Shown here in pieces: positions 63,306-64,000 of a stretch of DNA of 64,000 bases (positions are counted from its first letter, which is position 1; every line of letters begins with the position of its first letter). A program made the position numbers and the translations under genes. The DNA lies in assembly GCA_937871505.1 (NCBI GenBank), contig CALMPF010000057.1:1-64000 (forward strand). The letters are read 5' to 3'. Below the pieces are notes generated by a model. It saw nothing but the letters and a program-made list of their open reading frames with translations. It searched no databases and was not told the origin of the DNA. This DNA is from an uncultured Planctomycetia bacterium. Its GTDB lineage: Bacteria > Planctomycetota > Phycisphaerae > Phycisphaerales > SM1A02.

Positions 63306-64000
63306 TCAAGTCCCTCGTTCCGCGGCGCGAAGTCGTTCGACGAACGCGCGGGCGGTCGCTCCCGGCTCCTCCGACTGCGCGATCGCGTCGCCGACGGCGA
63401 CGCCGCGGCAGCCCGCGGCGATGAGCCCGTCGAGCCGATCGAGATCGATGCCGCCGATCGCCAGGTGCGGCACGCCGGGAAAGGCCGCGACGAAGGCGCG
63501 CAGGAAGGCCGCCCCTGAGAGGGTGAGATCGGGCCGCGTGCGACTGGGGAACATCGTGCCCACGCCGCACCCATCAGCGCCGGCGCCGACGGCCTCGACC
63601 GCCTCGTCCATCGAGTGCGTGCTCGCGCCGATCAGGAGGCGACCCCCGGCAAGGCGCCGCGCCTCGCTGATGGGGAGGTCGCCGCGGCCGATGTGGACGC
63701 CCGAGGCCCCCGCGGCGAGTGCGATGTCGAGGCGGTCGTTGACGATCGACGCCGCCCGTCCAGCCGCGATGGCGACGAGGCGCCGAGCGGCGTCGAGCAG
63801 GTCGCGGTCGCCGAGGGCCTTGTCGCGGAGCTGGATCGCGTCCGCGCCGCCATCGATGACCGCCTCCACGAGCGACTCCCACGGCCGAGGAGCGAGGGAG
63901 GGTGCCACGAGCACGCAGAGCCGCCATTGCGGCGCGGCCGCAGGTCGGGCGGGCGGACCTCCGCCGAAGGGCCCGCGCGCCCCATCGCAAGCCCCACCGG
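63306..64000 (-). CDS. thiE: thiamine-phosphate synthase ThiE, 5' end probably beyond the window
   Basis: Joins the pyrimidine and thiazole halves to make thiamine phosphate. TIM-barrel motifs: GADAIQLRDKALGDRDLLDA, SIVNDRLDIALAAGASGVHI with the catalytic-type Asp, LLIGASTHSMDEA, GVGTMFPSRTRPDLTLSG and LAIGGIDLDRLDGLIAAGCR. A GTG at 63914 could start a 202-residue protein, but it would cut the first barrel strand (WRLCVLVAPSL); upstream of it the frame is open to the window edge with no ATG, GTG or TTG. I therefore mark it as running off the edge. Confidence 0.85.
   Translation of the reverse strand, partial: GGACDGARGPFGGGPPARPAAAPQWRLCVLVAPSLAPRPWESLVEAVIDGGADAIQLRDKALGDRDLLDAARRLVAIAAGRAASIVNDRLDIALAAGASGVHIGRGDLPISEARRLAGGRLLIGASTHSMDEAVEAVGAGADGCGVGTMFPSRTRPDLTLSGAAFLRAFVAAFPGVPHLAIGGIDLDRLDGLIAAGCRGVAVGDAIAQSEEPGATARAFVERLRAAERGT

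Noticed and set aside
63914-64000. TPP riboswitch upstream of thiE
   Set aside because: The coding frame appears to continue to the window edge, so any leader would be outside; no THI-box sequence is visible here.

Overview
The window is very GC-rich chromosomal DNA and reads as a member of the Planctomycetota, most likely the Phycisphaerae. The signs are two secreted proteins ending in paired dockerin-like repeats of the type DLNGDGVVDGADLG, a protein with a C-terminal PGPG-hydrophobic-RRR sorting tail, CcsA and ResB cytochrome c assembly proteins with large soluble insertions, a prenyltransferase-repeat secreted protein, an RRM-type RNA-binding protein, and many short lipoproteins. No ribosomal RNA, CRISPR array or prophage is visible. 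All assignments come from reading motifs by eye; nothing was searched or computed.

Layout. 1-1443 looks like the edge of an accessory island (a small recombinase-associated type protein and a DUF3644 protein) lying on the 3' side of an initiator tRNA gene (1790-1863, minus). 1864-3304 has no gene but holds nested tandem repeats and a 12-bp hairpin. 3305-9034 carries a SRPBCC/barrel secreted protein, a membrane protein with an acidic repeat tail, a dockerin-tailed secreted protein and a double RAM-domain protein. 10181-14959 has DprA with a long repeat-rich N-terminus, a metallophosphoesterase and a small zinc-ribbon membrane protein. 15011-19557 is the coupled resB-ccsA pair for cytochrome c maturation. 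19849-23355 is a SWIM/SNF2 helicase; its stop codon overlaps one of two copies of a roughly 200-bp element with terminal inverted repeats (the other, inverted, is at 7100-7282), followed by a decayed transposase.

24030-33418 holds an alpha/beta hydrolase, enolase, a D-2-hydroxyacid dehydrogenase, two proteins of unknown function, an HU protein and a subtilase-like secreted protein. 33543-42241 has an orphan iron-type ABC permease, a vapBC-like remnant, a PEP-CTERM-like protein, beta-carbonic anhydrase, a DUF2752 protein, a coupled pair of related lipoproteins leading into a glycosyltransferase, an amidohydrolase and a flavin-reductase-like protein. 42658-44058 has mraZ with its own operator boxes but no rsmH behind it, then convergent csrA with a shared terminator.

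44515-53580 is almost entirely minus strand: NifU-like, rhodanese, lipoprotein, RecX, TPR and beta-propeller lipoprotein genes, then a set with overlapping or close genes, moaB - TIM-barrel protein - moaE - membrane protein - nth (endonuclease III). 53946-64000 holds a DUF1579 protein, a prenyltransferase-repeat protein, a GT4 glycosyltransferase, an RRM protein, Dps, a protein of unknown function, a GspE-type ATPase fused to an FHA domain, superoxide dismutase and thiamine-phosphate synthase running off the right edge.

A recurring theme is short tandem repeats, both between genes and inside them; those inside genes have units that are multiples of three.
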